From assembly GCF_021028955.1 (NCBI RefSeq), contig NZ_JAIWPE010000057.1:62001-126000 (forward strand): DNA of 64,000 bases, given 5' to 3'. The position numbers were made by a program, and so were the translations under genes. Source of the DNA: Salipaludibacillus sp. CUR1. Lineage in GTDB: Bacteria; Bacillota; Bacilli; Bacillales; Salisediminibacteriaceae. The notes under the pieces were generated by a model that was not told the DNA's origin, made no database searches, and saw nothing but the letters and a program-made list of their open reading frames with translations. Positions 60,599-64,000 of the stretch are shown one piece after another; positions within the stretch are counted from its first letter, which is position 1; the number at the start of each line of letters is the position of its first letter.

Positions 60599-61249
60599 TC
60601 ACTCTCTCCCTTCTTTTGCAGCAATCACATCAGCCAGCCGGTCGACCATCTCATCAATTTCAGCAGATTTTGTCCGGTAACTGACAGGGTTCACAATAAA
60701 ACGTGACGTAATAGGCATCATTGTTTCAAGTTCCACAAGTCCGTTTTCTTTCAGCGTCTGGCCTGTAGAGACAATATCAACGATTCTGTCCGCAAGCCCG
60801 ATAATCGGTGCGAGCTCAATTGAACCGTTCAGCTTTATAATCTCGACTTGTTCCCCCTGTTCGCGGAAGTATTCGCTCGTCAGGTTCGGATATTTAGAAG
60901 CAATTTTAGGGGCTACTTCAGAATTCGGGTTGTAAGACGGCAAAGAGGCCACCGCCATATAGCACGCACTGATTTTAAGGTCGAGAACTTCGTAAATGTC
61001 CCGTTTTTCTTCTATCATGACATCTTTCCCAGCGACCCCGACATCCGCTACGCCGTGTTCCACATAAGTCGGAACGTCCATTGGTTTGGCGAGAATAAAT
61101 CGCATGCCTGCCTCAGGTACTTCTATTATTAACTTCCGGGACTCTTCAAATTCCGGCGGGAGAGAATAGCCTGCTTTTCTTAGTAACTCCACTGCTTCGT
61201 CAAAAATACGGCCTTTTGGCATCGCAACTGTCAGATTTTCATTGCTCAT
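60599..61249 (-). CDS. hisG: ATP phosphoribosyltransferase, short form
   Basis: 216 residues, lacking the C-terminal regulatory domain, so it needs His[44 protein letters not shown] and the PRPP loop [16 protein letters not shown] are present. First committed step of the pathway. Overlaps hisZ by 4 bases. Confidence 0.97.
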   Translation of the reverse strand: MSNENLTVAMPKGRIFDEAVELLRKAGYSLPPEFEESRKLIIEVPEAGMRFILAKPMDVPTYVEHGVADVGVAGKDVMIEEKRDIYEVLDLKISACYMAVASLPSYNPNSEVAPKIASKYPNLTSEYFREQGEQVEIIKLNGSIELAPIIGLADRIVDIVSTGQTLKENGLVELETMMPITSRFIVNPVSYRTKSAEIDEMVDRLADVIAAKEGRE

Positions 61250-62436
61250 TTAGACGCACCTCCATTTCCATTGGTGCCAATATAGTAAATAACGTCCTGG
61301 AACTGTGCAGAGTAGGCATCGACATCTTTAACCCCTGTCAGTTCCTGCATGACAACCGCCTGTCCATCCTGGCGCAGCTGTTTAGCTTTTTGCATGGCCT
61401 CTTTTCGGCGGTCATGGCTGAAAATAAGACACGTGTCTTTTGTGACTGGCTCTTTTTCTTTCCCGAGCGCTTCAGTCAGGCGGTCAAGTCTGAGCCCGAA
61501 CCCGGTAGCCGGTTCGTGGTGGTCAAACTGGTCGAGCAGCTGGTCATACCTGCCCCCGCTGCCGACAGGGTACCCCAAACCTTCACTGTACGCTTCAAAA
61601 ACAGTGCCTGTATAATAGCTCATATGCATTACCAGGTTTAAGTCAATAATCAGTTTGTCTGAGAGATCGTAAGACTCAAGAATAGAAATTAAGTTATTCA
61701 GCTGCTGAAGAGCCTCTTTCGCTTCGGCGGATTCCACAAGCTCATCTGCCTGACTGAGGATTTCCGGTCCGCCTTTTAATCTGAGCAGCTGGAAGAGCCG
61801 GCGCTTATCAATAGAAGAGAGCGGGAGCTTTTCAACTTCCTGTCTGAAGCCTACATAATTTTTTTCATATAAATAACGGCGGAACCGTCCGGCGCGCTCG
61901 TCATTTCCAAGCACTTCACGAAGAAGAGCGTTCACAAAACCAATATGGCCTACAGCAATCCGGTAAGATGCGGTCCCTGCCCGTTCAAGTGAGGCCATCA
62001 TAAGCGAAATTACTTCCGCGTCGGCACTGCTTGACTGGTCGCCAATCAGTTCCACTCCTACCTGTTCGAATTCTGCCGGTTTTCCGCCTTCACGCTGCTG
62101 AGCTCTGAATACAGGCGCGTCATAAGTGAGTCTTAAAGGCCGGTCGGCTTGATTTAAAGTAGAGGCTGCAATACGGGCAATCGGCGCTGTCATATCCGGC
62201 CGCAAAACGAGCGTATTCCCCTGCTGGTCAAGCAGTTTAAACAGCTGCTGGTCAAGGGTGGCTGAGGCGGCTCCTACCGTTTCATAAAATTCAAGCGTCG
62301 GTGTTTCAATTGGTTCATACCCCCAGAGAGACACCTCGCTCGATATAGCGTCTTTCACTTGTCTTTTCAATTGATATAACTCAGGAAGGGTATCACGCAT
62401 CCCGAGCGGTTTCTCGAACATAAATAACTTTGACAT
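61246..62436 (-). CDS. hisZ: ATP phosphoribosyltransferase regulatory subunit
   Basis: 396 residues, a HisRS-like paralogue: [54 protein letters not shown] and [12 protein letters not shown]. It has no anticodon-binding domain. It confers histidine feedback on short HisG. ATG 62436 is preferred; the GTG at 62448 belongs to AAGGTGGG. First gene of the his operon. Confidence 0.96.
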   Translation of the reverse strand: MSKLFMFEKPLGMRDTLPELYQLKRQVKDAISSEVSLWGYEPIETPTLEFYETVGAASATLDQQLFKLLDQQGNTLVLRPDMTAPIARIAASTLNQADRPLRLTYDAPVFRAQQREGGKPAEFEQVGVELIGDQSSSADAEVISLMMASLERAGTASYRIAVGHIGFVNALLREVLGNDERAGRFRRYLYEKNYVGFRQEVEKLPLSSIDKRRLFQLLRLKGGPEILSQADELVESAEAKEALQQLNNLISILESYDLSDKLIIDLNLVMHMSYYTGTVFEAYSEGLGYPVGSGGRYDQLLDQFDHHEPATGFGLRLDRLTEALGKEKEPVTKDTCLIFSHDRRKEAMQKAKQLRQDGQAVVMQELTGVKDVDAYSAQFQDVIYYIGTNGNGGASK

Positions 62437-62584
62437 AGTGTTGCCCACCTTCCTTATCTCATAAAGCTTATCTGTCTTCTTACCAGGAGAACATAATCTG
62501 CTCTCACACCTCTTATGCCTTATGTATCATACGTATTTTCCCCTGACAGTTTTTGAGGATTTAATTATAAAATTCCGGCTTTCG

Positions 62585-62657
62585 CTTTATCTCACTAATG
62601 TGATAGAGTGATAAAGACCTTATTTAGTAGTCTACAAGGGAATCCCCCTCGAGTCAA
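62585..62657 (-). promoter_or_regulatory. his operon promoter with palindromic candidate operator
   Basis: TTGACT (62652-62657), 17 bases and TAGACT (62629-62634) form a good SigA promoter. Just downstream, CTTTATC...GATAAAG (62585-62616) makes an interrupted palindrome with inner CACT/AGTG arms at the expected start site, a likely repressor site (HisR/YerC would fit the context). No T-box motif is seen in the 130-base leader. Confidence 0.7.
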
Positions 62658-62674
62658 CAGAAAAACGTTCCAGG

Positions 62675-62707
62675 AAATAACTGGGGGGTCAGACCCCCCA
62701 GTTATTT
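62675..62707. repeat. GGGGTC-type palindrome, longest copy
   Basis: AAATAACTGGGGGG-TCAGA-CCCCCCAGTTATTT, a perfect 14-bp stem between the his promoter and the acyltransferase terminator. Confidence 0.85.
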
Positions 62708-62714
62708 ACAAAAA

Positions 62715-62744
62715 AGCAGCGGCTTTACATGGGCCGCTGCTTCT
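62715..62744 (-). terminator. Terminator of the ppaX-acyltransferase operon
   Basis: AGCAGCGGCCCATGTAAAGCCGCTGCT followed by TTTTT on the minus strand. The stem overlaps the last codons of the acyltransferase gene. Confidence 0.87.
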
Positions 62745-63240
62745 GCATTTGTTCTTTTGTCCTGATTGTCTGCATCGGGTTGCCTCCGACGAATGTGCCG
62801 GGCAGAACATCTTTATGGACAAGCGTGCCGGCTGAGACGATGGCGCCATCGCCAATTGTCACGCCAGGCAGGATAGTCGTATTTGCTCCGATCATCACAT
62901 TATCCCCAATGTTAACATCTCCGAGCCGGTATTCATCAATTAAATATTCATGAGCCAGTATGGTCGTGTTATACCCTATAACAGAATTTTTCCCAATTGA
63001 TATTCTCTCGGGAAACATCACATCCATCATCACCATCAGAGCGACCGCCGCCTGATCGCCTACTTTCATGCGCAGGAAGGTCCGGTAAAGCCAGTTTTTC
63101 ATAGACAAAAAGGGAGTATAGCGGGCCAGCTGGATAACGATAAAGTTTTTGACCACTTTTAGGAAAGGAACCGTTTTATAGACTTGCCATAATGAATTGG
63201 CTTCTTTTACGGGATGGCGCTCTGTGTTGCGTCCCATCAT
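62725..63240 (-). CDS. yvoF: Hexapeptide-repeat acyltransferase (YvoF-like)
   Basis: 171 residues (ATG 63240; GTG 63246 possible). N-terminal helices (SLWQVYKTVPFLKVVKNFIVIQLARYTPF) precede a left-handed beta-helix: IGKNSVIGYNTTILAHEYLI, VNIGDNVMIGANTTILPGVTIGDGAIVSAGTLVHKDV. O-acetyltransferase family; acceptor unknown. The order ppaX-yvoF-hisZ is as in B. subtilis. Confidence 0.9.
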   Translation of the reverse strand: MMGRNTERHPVKEANSLWQVYKTVPFLKVVKNFIVIQLARYTPFLSMKNWLYRTFLRMKVGDQAAVALMVMMDVMFPERISIGKNSVIGYNTTILAHEYLIDEYRLGDVNIGDNVMIGANTTILPGVTIGDGAIVSAGTLVHKDVLPGTFVGGNPMQTIRTKEQMQKQRPM

Positions 63241-63261
63241 GCCCACCTGCCTCAGACGAAT

Positions 63262-63927
63262 TTAATTTTGCTTCACGCTGTTCTTAATTCCGAGAAAATC
63301 AAGTAAATCCGGCATATGATTGAGCATTACGTCCGGTTTATAGGACTCCAGATGCTCCCTGCCCTTAACACTCCAGGCTACCCCGGCTGTTTGTGTGCCT
63401 GTGTTTTTGCCTCCGAGAATATCATGTTCACTGTCACCTACCATCACAGCCTTTTCAGCTGAAGAGTTGAGGCCGTTCAATGCTTTTTCAAGAGGTTCCG
63501 GATCCGGTTTATAGTTAGTGACATCATCAAGCGAGACAACAACAGGGAAGAATTTTTCCATTTCCAGCAGCTTTAATCCTTTAACAGCCGTTTCCCTGCG
63601 TTTTGTCGTGACAACCGCCATTTTAAATTCGTTTTCGTGAAGGATTTCCAAGGTTTCTCTTACACCTTCATACTCTTCTACAAGCTCATCGTGCTTCTCG
63701 TGGTTAAATGCCCGGTAAGTCCTCGTCATGTCCTCCACTTTAGAAGGATCGAGTTTAGTAAAAGTTTCAGAAAGGGGCGGTCCTATAAAGTGAATCACAT
63801 CTTCCCTGCAGTACTCTCCCGGGTAATACGTCTCCATCGTATGCAGAAACGAGGCGACAATTAAATCGATCGTATTAATTAATGTGCCGTCCAAATCAAA
63901 TAATAGTGTATCTATTTTTTTCGTCAT
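63262..63927 (-). CDS. ppaX: Pyrophosphatase PpaX
   Basis: A 221-residue HAD phosphatase: LLFDLDGTLINTIDLI (nucleophile Asp11, Asp13), VVTTKRRETAVKGL (motif II), KPDPEPLEKAL (motif III) and MVGDSEHDILGGKNTG (motif IV). In B. subtilis it removes the pyrophosphate made when HPr kinase/phosphorylase dephosphorylates HPr and Crh. hprK and lgt are expected just beyond the window. Its ATG overlaps an upstream TAA (TAATG), so it is coupled to a preceding gene. Confidence 0.95.
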   Translation of the reverse strand: MTKKIDTLLFDLDGTLINTIDLIVASFLHTMETYYPGEYCREDVIHFIGPPLSETFTKLDPSKVEDMTRTYRAFNHEKHDELVEEYEGVRETLEILHENEFKMAVVTTKRRETAVKGLKLLEMEKFFPVVVSLDDVTNYKPDPEPLEKALNGLNSSAEKAVMVGDSEHDILGGKNTGTQTAGVAWSVKGREHLESYKPDVMLNHMPDLLDFLGIKNSVKQN

Positions 63928-64000
63928 TATTTATGCATCCTTTCCCAGCTGTCAAAATCTTTTACGAACGTTGTGAATAAGACACCGAGGCCGTTTCAGT
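63928..64000 (-). other. Likely 3' end of an upstream operon gene (unresolved)
   Basis: In the frame ending at the TAA that overlaps the ppaX start, the last codons read GVLFTTFVKDFDSWERMHK. That looks protein-like, but a TGA interrupts the frame at the window edge, so I cannot tell a gene end from leader sequence. Confidence 0.3.

Noticed and set aside
63996-64000. TGA at the window edge in the frame upstream of ppaX, as a second Sec codon
   Set aside because: Only about 20 codons follow and nothing before it is visible, so no motif can be checked.

Overview
The window looks like chromosome from a low-GC, endospore-forming member of the Bacillaceae or a close relative. Supporting signs are conserved B. 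subtilis-type gene blocks (cggR-gapA-pgk-tpiA-gpmI-eno-secG-est-rnr-smpB-ssrA; NUDIX-rapZ-yvcK-whiA-crh; hisZGDBHAF-IE with yvoF and ppaX), CotF-type coat proteins, a KinB-like kinase, strong AGGAGG ribosome sites with frequent TTG/GTG starts, and Zur, CtsR, CggR and Fnr-type operators. I cannot name the species.

Layout. 0-1.7 kb: two CotF-like coat proteins and an ICMT-like membrane methyltransferase. 1.7-4 kb: a solitary secY and a DsbA/FrnE oxidoreductase whose first active-site cysteine codon is an in-frame TGA, a selenocysteine candidate. 4-7.8 kb: a lipoprotein/two-component operon and a DUF2512 protein. 7.8-9.8 kb: hom behind two tandem SAM-I riboswitches, each with its own terminator. 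9.8-11.4 kb: a DUF1858 and DUF438/hemerythrin/PAS pair behind a promoter with an Fnr/Crp-like site at about -41.5. 11.4-17.8 kb: ilvD, a ZIP transporter, an M20 dipeptidase, an unknown membrane protein and a KinB-like kinase. 17.8-21.3 kb: a zinc-starvation locus, with zinc-independent folE2 divergent from a flavoprotein plus a FeoB-like permease lacking a GTPase domain, and a Zur box at each promoter. 21.3-36.3 kb: tmRNA, smpB, a 20-21-bp phased repeat array, rnr, two alpha/beta hydrolases, secG, the glycolytic operon under CggR, a glutaredoxin and sigL. 36.3-42.8 kb: clpP with a CtsR site, crh, whiA, yvcK, rapZ, a NUDIX hydrolase and trxB. 42.8-52 kb: a glycan block (kinase, GT2, GT8, epimerase, nucleotidyltransferase, UDP-glucose dehydrogenase, GT4, tandem kinase-like protein) resembling Bacillus spore-surface polysaccharide loci. 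52-56 kb: a TPR protein, a second ICMT-like methyltransferase and a CrtN-type carotenoid enzyme. 56-64 kb: the histidine operon, a hexapeptide acyltransferase and ppaX.

How the parts fit. Most of the window is housekeeping on the minus strand in an order familiar from B. subtilis. The glycan block and the carotenoid pair interrupt the expected hisI - TPR - trxB neighbourhood, so they are the most accessory-like parts. The strongest novelty candidates are the UGA-containing oxidoreductase and the Zur-controlled flavoprotein/FeoB-like pair. Intergenic spaces also carry two dispersed repeat families: a GGGGTC(A/T)GACCCC palindrome and a roughly 90-nt element.
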